The position numbers and the translations under genes were made by a program. A stretch of DNA of 61,552 nucleotides from contig NZ_ACFY01000004.1 in NCBI RefSeq assembly GCF_000174195.1, positions 1 through 61,552 on the forward strand, written 5' to 3'. Every line of letters starts with the position of its first letter. Positions within the stretch are counted from its first letter, which is position 1. The stretch comes from Roseburia inulinivorans DSM 16841 (GTDB taxonomy: Bacteria; Bacillota; Clostridia; Lachnospirales; Lachnospiraceae). This document shows, piece after piece, positions 35,569 to 45,175 of this stretch. The notes under the pieces were generated by a model, which made no database searches, was not told where the DNA came from, and was given only the letters and a program-made list of their open reading frames with translations.

Positions 35569-37338
35569 TTATCGAATTCTTCCCATGCAGTAGTAGTGCT
35601 GCCGCCAGTAGCTCGTCTCAATGGAAGCATAGGAAATTGGTGAGCCACAGTGGATCATCATCCCGTTGCCGACATAAATGCCCACATGGGATGCGCCACT
35701 GGTGTTGTAGGTTTTCTGGAAGAAGATCAGGTCTCCGGGCTTTGCCTCACTCTTCGGGATAATGTCGCATTTTCCCATCAGACCGTTGGCCGTCTGCCTG
35801 CCTACATTCCAGCCATTGCCGCAGTGGTTGATGACCCAGCTTACAAAACCGGAGCAGTCAAAACTGGTACTCGGCGAGCTGCCGCCCCAAACATAGGGAT
35901 AACCGAGATATTTCTCTGCTTCGGTAATCATCTTCCGGAATTTTTCATCCGTCAGAGCTTCGCCCGGAATGTCGTAATCCTGGTATTCTCCGCTGGAACC
36001 CGCGCCATCCGGCGTTGCAAAGGCTATGCCTGCAAACAGGTCATCTCGATTGCCCCGGCACTCCAGTGTGACTTCGTATCGTTGCAGCTGGTCATCTGTA
36101 AAGCCGGAATTTCTTGCAACATAGTCAACGCCCCGATTGAGCCGTGTTACATTGAGGATTTTATACTCATACTGTACCGTCACCTGATAGGTGTAGGTGT
36201 GTCCGGTTCCGGTGATTGGATTGTAGCGATAGCCCACACGGGTTTCCTTCCTTGTCCGGATTTCCACCTTTTCCTCCAACTTCAGCTCATACTGCGCTTC
36301 AAAAATACTCTGGAGCCGCGCCTGCACCTGGCTTCTCGTATAGTTTTCAAATTCTACGGTCAGCAGAGATGCAAGCTCATAGGGATTGTGACCAATCTCT
36401 GCCAGATTGTAGCGATACTCGTCATAGCCCGGATGGTCGGTTTCAATGCGGTCGATTTGTTTGCGAAGTTTATCTTCCAGCCTGGTATAATCCGTCTCCA
36501 CGCCTTTCAAATCTTCATCTTCTGCCGTGTAGGAAGTCCCCAGCACCACATTGCCGCCGCCATTGATCAAGACGGAGCATGACGAAACCGACCCGGCAAT
36601 CACCAAAACAAGCAGTCCCACGGCTGCGATACCGATGATGATATGCGAGTGGCTCTGCACAAACTGAAATGCCTTTTCCGTTATACTGACAGTACCCTGT
36701 GCAGCTTTGGCTGTGCCAGATGCTGTGTTCTCCGCAGCGGCCGCACCTGCCTTCGCAGCGGCATACTCTTTTTTGATGGCCTGCTTCTGCCGCCATCGGG
36801 AAAAGAGATTGGAACCAGCCTGCGGATCAGACTTCATGCGTTCCGCAAAGATGGAATCTACGGCATCTTTATTTCCCTTTTTCTCCAACCGCTCCAGCTT
36901 TTTGTACTGCCGCAGCTTTCGACCATATTGGAACCGGGAACCAGCACGGGCTGCACCTTCCGCTGAGCCTTCGGTAAAATGCGCTGCCTCCACACCAGAA
37001 TTATTATCCTGGTCGGCATTGCGCACACTCTGATGTGCCTTGGCTGAAAGTGCATCTGCCGCAAGATTTCCCGGCTTCTTTGGCTTTCCGCCTTTTTTCC
37101 CGGAAGCTGCTGCATTCTTTTTCGCTTTTACTTCCTGATCTGATTTCAGCTTCTTACTGCGCATCTTAGCAAGATCGGCCTCGTGACGAATCTGCCTTCG
37201 GTGTTCCGCTTTTTTCTTGCCGCCGTCTCCCGTACTGCTATCTGCGGTTTTGCTTCTGGAATCGCGAAGGGTGTTCTCCGCACCCTCGCGCTCCTGCCGC
37301 AGCTTGTCTCCGAGATTCGGATTTTTCTTGCCAGCCAT
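35569..37338 (-). CDS. CD1108-family NlpC/P60 cell-wall hydrolase
   Basis: A 589-aa protein expected to open peptidoglycan for the conjugation channel. The N-terminal 210 residues are basic and probably cytoplasmic. One membrane helix follows at about 228-252 (IIIGIAAVGLLVLVIAG). The extracellular part ends in an NlpC/P60 domain with the catalytic cysteine in SFDCSGFVSWVINH near 493 and the histidine in ASHVGIYVGNGMMIHCG near 550. It lies 3 bases after virB4. The domain order equals VirB1-like proteins of Gram-positive type IV secretion. It is complete. Confidence 0.92.
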   Translation of the reverse strand: MAGKKNPNLGDKLRQEREGAENTLRDSRSKTADSSTGDGGKKKAEHRRQIRHEADLAKMRSKKLKSDQEVKAKKNAAASGKKGGKPKKPGNLAADALSAKAHQSVRNADQDNNSGVEAAHFTEGSAEGAARAGSRFQYGRKLRQYKKLERLEKKGNKDAVDSIFAERMKSDPQAGSNLFSRWRQKQAIKKEYAAAKAGAAAAENTASGTAKAAQGTVSITEKAFQFVQSHSHIIIGIAAVGLLVLVIAGSVSSCSVLINGGGNVVLGTSYTAEDEDLKGVETDYTRLEDKLRKQIDRIETDHPGYDEYRYNLAEIGHNPYELASLLTVEFENYTRSQVQARLQSIFEAQYELKLEEKVEIRTRKETRVGYRYNPITGTGHTYTYQVTVQYEYKILNVTRLNRGVDYVARNSGFTDDQLQRYEVTLECRGNRDDLFAGIAFATPDGAGSSGEYQDYDIPGEALTDEKFRKMITEAEKYLGYPYVWGGSSPSTSFDCSGFVSWVINHCGNGWNVGRQTANGLMGKCDIIPKSEAKPGDLIFFQKTYNTSGASHVGIYVGNGMMIHCGSPISYASIETSYWRQHYYCMGRIR

Positions 37339-37341
37339 CGC

Positions 37342-39786
37342 TTACGCCTCCTTCGCTTCCTGCACTTCGGTTAATTTTGTCGTCATAATCCGGTACAGTT
37401 CCAGATCGGTCGGGAAACGATCAACGAACGGCAAAATCACATTTCCGTAGAACAGCAGTCCTTCGCCTTCACCGGAGTGGGTCACATAGGACAGCTGATG
37501 TGGGCTGATATTCAGCTGATCCGCCAGAATCTGACGATCACCGGCTGCTTGATTCAGCATATAAATGAAGTCGCTGTTTTCAAAAATGTTCGTCACTTCG
37601 CGGGAAGAAAGCAGGTCTTTCACATTCTGGGTGATGCCGGTGGGAATACCGCCCCATTTACGGAATCGCTTCCAGATTTCCACGCTGTAGGCCGCTGTCT
37701 GCTCTTCTTTCAAAAGCAGATGGAACTCGTCCATATAGTAGCGGGTGGCTTTACCGGCATTACGGTTGGCGGTCACACGCCCCCAGACCTGATCCTGCAC
37801 CACCAGCATCCCGATCTTTTTCAGCTGCTTGCCCAGCTCCTTGATGTCATAGCAGACCAGCCGGTTATTGATATCTACGTTGGTGCGGTGGTTGAACAGG
37901 TTCAGAGAACCGGTTACATAGATTTCCAGTGCCGTTGCCACATGGTGTGCCTCCTTTTCATCCTGCCGGAGCAGAGCTTCGTACAAATCCTGCAAAACGG
38001 GCATGTTCTCCGGCACCGGGTGTTCAAAATAGGTCTGGTAAATCTGATGAACACAGCGGTCGATGACCGTCTTTTCTACCGGCTGCAAGCCTTCTTTTCC
38101 GCCCACGATCAGCTCACACAGGGACAGGATGAAATCTGCTTTCAGGGCAATCGGATTATCCTCTTCCGAATAGTTCGCATTGATGTCCATTGGGTTGATA
38201 TACTGCGTGCTGGAAGGGCTGATTTTAATGACCTGCCCCTCAAATTTCTGCACCAGTGCTGTGTACTCAGCTTCGGGATCGCACACGATTACATCGTCAT
38301 CCGTCACCAGGAACGCATTGGCGATTTCTCTCTTGGCAGAGAAGGATTTACCGGAACCGGGGGTACCCAGAATCAGCCCGTTGGGGTTTTTGAGCTTTTT
38401 CCGGTCAACCATAATCAGGTTGTTGGACAAAGCATTCAGCCCATAGTACAGAGCCTCTTTCCCGGTCTGAAACAGTTCCTGGGTGGTAAACGGCACGAAA
38501 ATTGCCGTGCTGCTGGTAGTCATGCTGCGCTGAATCTCAATCAGGTTCTGTGCCAGCGGCAGGCAGCTCATCAGCCCCTGCTCCTGCTGGAAGTCCAGAC
38601 GGCGCAGGTTGCAGTTGTACTTTTGTGCAATGCTGGAAGCCTGAAACACATTGGTTTCCAGCTCCTGCTCCGTTTCGCCGGTGTTCATCACCAGAAAGGT
38701 CAGCAGGAACATACGCTCATTCTGGCTCTGCAATTCCTTCAGCAGTGCCTTTGCGTCCTTACCGTAAGTTGCCAAATCGGACGGAATGATGTCCATATCG
38801 TATCCGGAACGTACAGCTTTCTTCTGTTCCTCAATCTTGGAACGATCCAGCTCCGTGATGGTGTGCTTAATAGACTTGATTGCTTTGTTCTGGTCTACCG
38901 ACTGAATGTGCATGGTTACAATCTGGCTGGATTCCATATCCAGAAAGTCCTTCAGCAGCTGATCCGACAGGTCGGAAGCCGTAATCTGGAGATAGGACAT
39001 GGAACCATACATCCCACCCATCTGAAAAACACGGTTCTTCGGAAAGGCAAAACCGGTCGGTGCAATAAAGTCCTTTACCGACAGCCCGCTCTCCGGCAGC
39101 CACTTCCAATCGAAATTGAATCGGTCATGGTCACCCATGTGGAACATATCGTGCATCAAATGAAGCCGTTCCTTGCCGTTAAGCAATTTTGCCCGGACAC
39201 CCAAGCGTTTGAAGTTGTTCATCAGGTCGATCTCGATGTGAATGAGCCTCGGCTTTGCCTGCTTCATGGATTCCGCCTCAATGCCAAACGTCAGGTACTT
39301 CGTCTTGGTCAGGCCGTTGTTGCCCTGGGCAAGTTGACGGCGGAGCATGGTGCTGTACTCTGTGCGTACCGGATTAAAATGATCCTTCTGGTACGGGATG
39401 CGCACCATCTTCTCAAAATTCGAGGCATCCGTAGCCATATTCATAAAAGAAAGCTCAAAGCGGATGCTGGAATCAAAGAAGTTCAGGAAGCTGCACCATT
39501 CCTCAAAGATAGCCGTCTGATCTTCCTGCTGCGCCAGCTGGTAATTGATGTCCTGAAACTGAATGGTTTTGGTGTAGTAATTGTCCGTCACACGGCAAAT
39601 ACCGTCCGGGAACATCCGCTGAAAAGGAATGCTCTCCTGTGCCGAATGCGGAACCGTGCGGTCACCCCTTGCACGATCAATCACCGTCTGCACCTGTTTT
39701 TGCTCTGCGGCTGACAGATGAGACGGCATTCGGATGTCATCCTGCTTTTTATTCTTCGCTGTCAGCTTTTCGAGAATTTTGAACAA
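37342..39786 (-). CDS. VirB4-like conjugation ATPase (CD1110 family)
   Basis: An 814-aa motor ATPase of the type IV secretion channel. The Walker A motif LGTPGSGKSFSAKRE lies near residue 478, an acidic Walker B-like YMDEFHLLL near 690, and the preceding N-terminal region matches the TraC/VirB4 family. It starts 38 bases inside the end of the PrgI gene, so translation is coupled. Length and motifs indicate a functional protein. The 745-aa frame on the opposite strand is a shadow. Confidence 0.95.
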   Translation of the reverse strand: MFKILEKLTAKNKKQDDIRMPSHLSAAEQKQVQTVIDRARGDRTVPHSAQESIPFQRMFPDGICRVTDNYYTKTIQFQDINYQLAQQEDQTAIFEEWCSFLNFFDSSIRFELSFMNMATDASNFEKMVRIPYQKDHFNPVRTEYSTMLRRQLAQGNNGLTKTKYLTFGIEAESMKQAKPRLIHIEIDLMNNFKRLGVRAKLLNGKERLHLMHDMFHMGDHDRFNFDWKWLPESGLSVKDFIAPTGFAFPKNRVFQMGGMYGSMSYLQITASDLSDQLLKDFLDMESSQIVTMHIQSVDQNKAIKSIKHTITELDRSKIEEQKKAVRSGYDMDIIPSDLATYGKDAKALLKELQSQNERMFLLTFLVMNTGETEQELETNVFQASSIAQKYNCNLRRLDFQQEQGLMSCLPLAQNLIEIQRSMTTSSTAIFVPFTTQELFQTGKEALYYGLNALSNNLIMVDRKKLKNPNGLILGTPGSGKSFSAKREIANAFLVTDDDVIVCDPEAEYTALVQKFEGQVIKISPSSTQYINPMDINANYSEEDNPIALKADFILSLCELIVGGKEGLQPVEKTVIDRCVHQIYQTYFEHPVPENMPVLQDLYEALLRQDEKEAHHVATALEIYVTGSLNLFNHRTNVDINNRLVCYDIKELGKQLKKIGMLVVQDQVWGRVTANRNAGKATRYYMDEFHLLLKEEQTAAYSVEIWKRFRKWGGIPTGITQNVKDLLSSREVTNIFENSDFIYMLNQAAGDRQILADQLNISPHQLSYVTHSGEGEGLLFYGNVILPFVDRFPTDLELYRIMTTKLTEVQEAKEA

Positions 39787-40141
39787 TGCGATTTACCTCC
39801 ATTTCCACGTCTGCCTGCTGAACCAGCAGTGCATAGTAATTTTTCGTTTTGTAAGGCCGCGTTTTCGGCCTCTTGAACTTCGCCTCATAGAAATGCTTTG
39901 CCACCACTTCCAGCGGCTGACCGTCTTTCTCGTACATGGCAAGAAAGAAGAGCGGCAGCATCACTGCCATCATGCCAAGTGCAGCAAGGCTCAGATTTCC
40001 GCTGGATTTGAGCAAAAAGAAAACCGGAACGCCAATCAGCGCACCGGCTCCGAAGCAGAGAATCTGCCGTTTGGTCAGGTTCATAAAGACCTTGGTCTTG
40101 ACCTTTGAAAGGTCTCGCGGCACAGAAATATAAGATGCCAT
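39749..40141 (-). CDS. PrgI family membrane protein (VirB3-like)
   Basis: A 130-aa protein with the typical start ASYISVPRDLSKVKTKVFMN, two membrane helices (about 28-46 and 50-68) and a basic cytoplasmic tail. PrgI is the VirB3-like partner of VirB4 in Gram-positive channels, and the gene order VirB6-PrgI-VirB4 is kept here. The ATG follows AGGAGG. It is complete. Confidence 0.92.
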   Translation of the reverse strand: MASYISVPRDLSKVKTKVFMNLTKRQILCFGAGALIGVPVFFLLKSSGNLSLAALGMMAVMLPLFFLAMYEKDGQPLEVVAKHFYEAKFKRPKTRPYKTKNYYALLVQQADVEMEVNRIVQNSRKADSEE

Positions 40142-40158
40142 GAATCATTCCTCCTCTC

Positions 40159-41025
40159 TTAGTGCGCTGCAAACACGGATTTCGCGAGGCTTCCCGTCTT
40201 AAACAGCGTAAATGCCAGCAAAACCGTATAGCCCAAAACGCCCCAAATGCTGCTGATGATGTTATCCGAAAAGGACAGGTTCTGAATCAGAACTGCATAG
40301 ATGCCTACACAGATCATGATAAGAAAGCCCTGGAATCCCAGTGCAAACAGGGAGCGCAGATAGTTTTGACCGGTATGGCTCTGCTCATGGTTTCCAAAGG
40401 TTGCGAACGGAATCGGCGCAAGGCTCACCATGAGATATATTTCCACCATTCGGCCATACACGATGACAAAGATGATAGCCGACAACGCCAGCATCGTGAC
40501 CTGAACCACAAAGGTCTGCAAATACAGTCCCAGCAGCGGTCCTAAGTCCATGCCTTCCAGCGTGGCCTGCATTGCTGTCAGGGTCGCATCGCTGACGGAC
40601 GTACTGCCGGAAATCAGCCCGCCGCTTCGGGAGATCACTTGCTGCGCCACATCAAAGACAGCCATCGTGATATTGAATGTGTTCGAGATCAGGGTCACTG
40701 CCAGAAAGGTCTTAAAGACCCATTTGAAAAATGTCCATGTCTCGAAATTTGCCAGATTGTTATGCTCAATGAGCATCTGGATCAGCTCATAACAGGCGAT
40801 GAAAGTCAGCACCATTCCGGCAATGGGCAGGATCACGGATTCCGAGATGTTGCGGATCATAGAAAAAACAGCAGGTGAAAAGTTCGCCGGTGTGGTTCCC
40901 ACATCGCCTGCGATCTGTCCAACCTGCTGGTTGACCGAATCGAACATCCCTGAAAGATTTCCCATGATACCGCTGATGATCATGCTCTTGAGCCAATCTG
41001 TGATCTGTTCAAGGATACTCTGCAT
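40159..41025 (-). CDS. VirB6/TrbL-like channel protein (CD1112 family)
   Basis: A 288-aa polytopic membrane protein with about six helices, for example SVILPIAGMVLTFIACYELI and VTMLALSAIIFVIVYGRMVE. This is the inner-membrane channel component of the type IV secretion system. The N-terminus MQSILEQITDWLKSMI is amphipathic, as in the family. ATG follows AAGGAGG. It lies 17 bases before the PrgI gene and 15 bases after the 32-aa gene. Confidence 0.9.
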   Translation of the reverse strand: MQSILEQITDWLKSMIISGIMGNLSGMFDSVNQQVGQIAGDVGTTPANFSPAVFSMIRNISESVILPIAGMVLTFIACYELIQMLIEHNNLANFETWTFFKWVFKTFLAVTLISNTFNITMAVFDVAQQVISRSGGLISGSTSVSDATLTAMQATLEGMDLGPLLGLYLQTFVVQVTMLALSAIIFVIVYGRMVEIYLMVSLAPIPFATFGNHEQSHTGQNYLRSLFALGFQGFLIMICVGIYAVLIQNLSFSDNIISSIWGVLGYTVLLAFTLFKTGSLAKSVFAAH

Positions 41026-41040
41026 GAGCCGCCTCCTTCC

Positions 41041-41139
41041 TTACGCAAACACGCCGAACAGCTTCGCCATCCGGGACAGAAGCATGAACAGCTGAGAGAA
41101 AAGAGACAGTGCCGATGCAGTTGTAGTAAGAAACGCCAT
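41041..41139 (-). CDS. 32-aa hydrophobic peptide, Maff2-like
   Basis: A tiny gene with an ideal AGGAGGACAAATCT-ATG start. The product begins MAFLTTTASALSLFSQLF and ends MAKLFGVFA. It is hydrophobic enough for one membrane helix. The start resembles Maff2 (MAFFNSAVTVLQTL), and each of the two genes is preceded by the same type of double hairpin, so it may be a shortened duplicate of Maff2. It lies directly before virB6. A role as a pilin-like or channel peptide is inference. Confidence 0.7.
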   Translation of the reverse strand: MAFLTTTASALSLFSQLFMLLSRMAKLFGVFA

Positions 41140-41243
41140 AGATTTGTCCTCCTGTAACTTGTCCGGCCTATCCGCCGGTGCGATTCTAAACTGCGGTTCT
41201 GCGCCATACTTCCAACATGTGCACCTGCCAGAGAGCGCAGAAA

Positions 41244-41299
41244 ATAGCCAGCTGCGGAGATTGCCTGCACCTGACTATGTAACAGGCAGCTTTCGCCGC
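41244..41299 (-). terminator. TTACATAG hairpin c, before the 32-aa gene
   Basis: Minus strand: a GGCGGC / GCTGCC stem, TGTTACATAG (octamer 41275-41282), then an imperfect stem ATAGTCAGGTGC / GCAGCTGGCTAT and TTTTC. It lies between Maff2 and the 32-aa gene and is homologous to element b, including the flanking ATGTGCACCTGC. Confidence 0.6.
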
Positions 41300-41331
41300 C
41301 CGGCCGGAATCTTCGCTCCGACAGCTTTTGC

Positions 41332-41547
41332 TTAACCGAACAGACCGGAAAGCAGCGGCACCAGAGTCGTACCGATCAGTGCCACGCCGCCGCCAGCCAT
41401 CAGCTGTTTCATACCCTGGGATTTGGCACCGGGGTTGTCGTTGCCGTAGCCCTCCAGCAGGTTGATGGCTCCCCAGATGCCGAGACCGGCACCCAGTGCG
41501 ATGACAAGAGTCTGAAGAACGGTTACTGCGCTGTTGAAAAATGCCAT
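41332..41547 (-). CDS. Maff2 family mobile-element protein
   Basis: A 71-aa protein with two membrane helices (about 6-28 and 48-68) joined by a polar loop with GYGNDNPGAKSQGMKQLM. This is the Maff2 family, a VirB2-like pilin-sized protein encoded between VirD4 and VirB6 in Tn1549-like ICEs. ATG follows AGGAGGTACA. It is complete. The pilin role is inferred from size and place. Confidence 0.9.
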   Translation of the reverse strand: MAFFNSAVTVLQTLVIALGAGLGIWGAINLLEGYGNDNPGAKSQGMKQLMAGGGVALIGTTLVPLLSGLFG

Positions 41548-41635
41548 AAATGTGTACCTCCTTGTACGATGCGCCCTTGCGGGCTAATGAATAGTGATTT
41601 TCCATCTGCATGTGCACCTGCAAATGGGCAAACAT

Positions 41636-41697
41636 ATAGCCAGGTCTCCAATCCCAATCAGAAACCTGGCTATGTAAAGAGGCGGCAGCTCGCCGCC
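41636..41697 (-). terminator. TTACATAG hairpin b, before Maff2
   Basis: Minus strand: stem GGCGGC / GCCGCC, then TTTACATAG (octamer 41670-41677) opening a perfect 10-bp stem ATAGCCAGGT / ACCTGGCTAT with an 18-base loop. No strong T run follows, so it may be a processing or regulatory hairpin and not a terminator. Confidence 0.6.
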
Positions 41698-41755
41698 CCT
41701 TATCTTATTCTGTTACCAGCAGCGTACCCATGACATCTTCGTCACCGGAACAAAC

Positions 41756-43512
41756 TTATTTGGCATGATCTGCATCAACTACTTCGTACTTATCACCGGG
41801 CTTGAGCTTCAGCCGATGATCGAGAAACGTCTCGATGCTGAACGTGTTTTTCTTATCAGCACCGGCAGTGAGCTTGTAGTTCGGATGCTGGGTCAGATCG
41901 TATTTATCTGACTTGAACGGTCTGACACCGCGCAGCTGCAAAATGCACTTTCCGCCATCCAGCACAGCCAGTTCATCCACCGAAGCCAGGTCATGCCCAA
42001 CCTTTTGGTAATTGGTGCCGTAAGATGGGCTGTTGCCTCTGGTATCGGAAGTGTTGTACAGATCAATCGTTTCTTTTCCCAATGCCTGATTCAGCTCTTT
42101 CAGCGTAGTCGGCTCCGAACCGCCAAGGAAAATACGAGAATCCATATTGCCGATGATGGTATCGGCATTGTCCTTGTAGATTGCCTTCAACTGGCTCTGT
42201 GCCTGAAGTACCAGACATGCCGAGATTTCTCTTGATCGGATGGTGGCTACCAGCTTTTCCAGATTTGGAATCTGACCAATGTTCGCACACTCATCAATCA
42301 GGCAGCGCACATGCACCGGCAATCTGCCCCCGTAAATATCATCCGCTTTCTCGCACAGCAGGTTAAACAGCTGTGTATAGATCATCGAAATCAGGAAATT
42401 AAAAGTCGGGTCTGTATCGCTCATAATGAGGAACAGAGCCGTTTTCTTATCTCCCACCGTATCCAGCGACAGCTCATCGTACATGGTGATATCGCGGACT
42501 TCCTCAATATCGAAGGGAGCCAGACGTGCACCGCAGCTCACCAGAATCGACTTTAAGGTCTTGCCCGCCGCCAGCTTGAACTTGGCATATTGGCGGACAG
42601 CAAAGTGGTTCGGTTTTTCTTTTTCAGAGCTTCAAACATCTGATCCACTGGATTCTGAAAGGTTTCATCATCCTCGCGCACTTCCATCGCGTTCAGAAAT
42701 TCAATCAGCGTTGCAAAGTTCTGCTCTTCCAGCGGTGCCTCATAATGGATATAACCAATCAAAGCACAATACAGCAAGGTCTCTGCCTTCGTCCAGAATT
42801 CGTCACCGGCCTTGCCGTCCCCTTTAGTGTTGGCAATGAGGGTTGTGGTCAGCTTCAAAATATCCTTTTCGCTGTGAATATACGCGAAGGGATTATAATG
42901 CATCGACTTTCTGAAATTGATAGTATTGAAAATCCGGATACTGTATCCGTTCTTCAAAAGGGCTTGGCCGCAGTCGATTACGATATCACCTTTCGGGTCA
43001 GTGACCACGTAGGAACTGTGACATTGTAAAAGGTTGGGTTTAAGCCAAAATCTCGTCTTACCGCTGCCGGAACCGCCGACCACAAGCACATTTTTGTTTC
43101 TGGCATTTGCCGGATTCTTCGGGCGATTGCCCATCATCAGCCGCTCCGTCCGGGTCAGAATCACATTGTTTGCAAACACTGGATCTTCAAACGGTTCGAT
43201 GTCTTTCTGCGTACCCCACCGGGCAGAGCCATACTCCATACCATGACGATATTTCTTGGCATTTTTGCCTTTCAGATACACAGCAAGCCGCAGACCCGCT
43301 CCGCAGCACACACCAATCAGCAAATCCAGCGGATGCAGACTTGGCATCGGGTTGGAAAATGCTGCACCCAGGGCAGAAAGAAAGCCGAGGAGCTTTTCAG
43401 ACATGTCTGCGCCCTCGGCAATTCTCCACGCTTCTCCCAGATTGGTACATACAAGACCGGCAATGAAGTACGGCAGGTTCAGGATCAGCAGCTTCTTGGT
43501 CTTATTACTCAT
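41756..43512 (-). pseudogene. VirD4-like coupling protein with one-base frameshift
   Basis: The coupling ATPase that brings the relaxosome to the channel (CD1115-type). The first frame (43512-42553) has membrane helices, then VVGGSGSGKTRF near residue 147 and is normal to KKKN at about 42615. It then runs out of frame and stops. The normal continuation (PNHFAVRQYAKFKLAAGKTL and onwards) is in the -1 frame and continues to 41756, including CLIDECANIGQIPNLEKL. One C (or A) appears missing in AAAAACCG. The AAAAAC stretch could permit -1 slippage that restores the exact protein. Real inactivation, slippage or sequencing error cannot be separated here. The start overlaps pcfB in ATGA. Confidence 0.85.
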
Positions 43513-43991
43513 AGATCACGCTCCTGACTTTTGTGACGAACCTTATCCGGCAGAATTGCAGCCACCAGTTCTTTGAGCTTGTTAAGCTGCTCCAGAACAC
43601 TCGGTTTTTCCTTTGCTTTCAGCTTGCGGTTGGTGAATTCCTCAAAAGCGGAAGTCAGTGCATCCGCATCCTTCGCCTTAAAGAACACCGTGTACTTGGG
43701 TGGAATCACATTTTGGTCTTTCGTAATGGCATAATCCACACCGTATTTCCGCGCCACCTGTTCAAAGCCTTTCAAATCCGTTTTCTCAATGGGGATACTG
43801 CTGACTCCCTGATTCTGACCGATCAGTTCTTTGATGCTCTGCTTTCCAAGCGGCATCTGCGCTGATTTCTGAGCCGCCTTTGCCTGATGGTGCCGTTTCC
43901 ACGCATTATAGCCATTCACGATAGTGCGAAATGTCAGTTTCGTGGTACTGATTGCCAGATTGACGGTACGATTTTCAACTTCTTCCTGCAT
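43509..43991 (-). CDS. PcfB family protein (DUF3801)
   Basis: A 160-aa soluble protein. The start QEEVENRTVNLAISTTKLTF and the segment FEQVARKYGVDYAITKD match PcfB, a relaxosome or coupling accessory first named in pCF10. The C-terminal charged region ends KPSVLEQLNKLKELVAAILP, a motif-like tail that recurs in other ICE A proteins such as the YodL one. It is directly upstream of VirD4 with a 4-base overlap. Confidence 0.88.
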   Translation of the reverse strand: MQEEVENRTVNLAISTTKLTFRTIVNGYNAWKRHHQAKAAQKSAQMPLGKQSIKELIGQNQGVSSIPIEKTDLKGFEQVARKYGVDYAITKDQNVIPPKYTVFFKAKDADALTSAFEEFTNRKLKAKEKPSVLEQLNKLKELVAAILPDKVRHKSQERDL

Positions 43992-44009
43992 GAATCTCCG
44001 CCTCCTTCC

Positions 44010-44645
44010 TTACAAACTGTCCCGGTCCGGTGCCGGTTTACTCTTTTCTTGGGGCTTTGCAGCCTTTTCCTCCATCTTCTTCACCATGTCATCCGGAACC
44101 GGAATCGCCATGATGCTGCGCCCCATACGAACGAACATCTGGGGCTGATGGAACTGCTCCTCAAATTTCTGCATCTGCTCCGAAGTCAGAGAACCAAAGT
44201 CATCCTCTGTCAGCCCTACCACCAGAAAATCACCGGCATAAATGTCCTGCATATCCCCGTCTTCGGTGTAAATCGCACGGTTCAGCGGCAGACCATTGAT
44301 TTTGCCGGATTCATTCAGAATAATGGCCACTTCATCCTCAAATGGATAGGTGACTTCAATATCGCCGCCGACCATGGCCTGCAAATCTTCCAGCTCCGTG
44401 CCAACACTGATTTTCTTCGGATAGGCATTGGGCTGTACCAGCAGCACATCCATTGTCCTGGTCTCTGCCAATTCATGTTCTCCCACGGTCTTGAAATCCA
44501 CACCGGTGAAATCGCCGGAATCCAGAACATAGTCCTGATTGTTCCACGCCTGCGTCACCATGCGTTCCGCATCTTCCTGTGAGGCAGCTTCCACGGAAAC
44601 CTTTCTCTGGAGAGTCTCTGTAATCTCCACATCAAATTTCTTCAT
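44010..44645 (-). CDS. DpnD/PcfM-like and DUF3846 fusion protein
   Basis: A 211-aa protein. The N-terminal about 60 residues (KKFDVEITETLQRKVSVEA, then a Val-Leu-Asp-Ser-Gly-Asp-Phe stretch) fit the DpnD/PcfM family; the middle with MDVLLVQPNAYPKKISVG and the GLPLNRAIY motif fit DUF3846. The ATG at 44645 follows GGAGG; an upstream GTG overlaps that site. It is a regular ICE accessory gene of unknown role, with an Ala-Pro-Lys-rich tail. Confidence 0.82.
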   Translation of the reverse strand: MKKFDVEITETLQRKVSVEAASQEDAERMVTQAWNNQDYVLDSGDFTGVDFKTVGEHELAETRTMDVLLVQPNAYPKKISVGTELEDLQAMVGGDIEVTYPFEDEVAIILNESGKINGLPLNRAIYTEDGDMQDIYAGDFLVVGLTEDDFGSLTSEQMQKFEEQFHQPQMFVRMGRSIMAIPVPDDMVKKMEEKAAKPQEKSKPAPDRDSL

Positions 44646-44655
44646 AGGCACCTCC

Positions 44656-45162
44656 TTAGATCAGGCGCAGTGCCGGAACCAACTCGCCGCCAATGGAAAC
44701 CACCGTCAGGTTCTCGTTCACATAGTCGATGGTGCGTTCCAGCGTAAACAGATTGATGCTGCATTCGTTGCCGTTCTGGTCGATTTCCGAAACCTCCGCA
44801 GCTCCCAACAGATAGCGGGTTCTGTCAGTCTCGATCACATCGCTCTTATCATAATGGAGAAGCAGTTCCCCATCTGCCACCAGATCAGCCTCCATCTCAT
44901 CGTAAACATCCTCAAAGATGTCTCGACTGCCATCCTCGGTCAGGAGTTCGCCGCCAGCCCCCGGCAGGATCACCATCACAATGCGCTCCTTCGGGTGATC
45001 TTCACGGATTGCCTCCAGCATCAGCCAGTTATGAAGCATCGCAATGGACTTCTCAAACATGGGATCATCCATCGGATTGGGCTGCGATGCACCGTGCGGG
45101 CAGTTCTTGCAATCCATGCTGCACACTGCGTTGTTCTGATTCTTCTTAAAGTTCATCATCAT
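44656..45162 (-). CDS. Hypothetical ICE protein with N-terminal Cys cluster
   Basis: A 168-aa protein starting MMMNFKKNQNNAVCSMDCKN, with cysteines at about 14, 18 and 21 before PHG. The rest is acidic with ERIVMVILPGAGGELLTEDG and DRTRYLLGAAEVSEID. No known domain. The ATG follows AGAAGGAG. The cysteines may bind a metal. It lies 13 bases after parB and 10 bases before the DUF3846 gene, as part of the regulation and maintenance block. Confidence 0.75.
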   Translation of the reverse strand: MMMNFKKNQNNAVCSMDCKNCPHGASQPNPMDDPMFEKSIAMLHNWLMLEAIREDHPKERIVMVILPGAGGELLTEDGSRDIFEDVYDEMEADLVADGELLLHYDKSDVIETDRTRYLLGAAEVSEIDQNGNECSINLFTLERTIDYVNENLTVVSIGGELVPALRLI

Positions 45163-45175
45163 AAAAATCTCCTTC

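Noticed and set aside
37477..39714. 745-aa plus-strand frame opposite virB4
   Set aside because: Composition-driven antisense frame; the minus strand carries the full VirB4 motifs.
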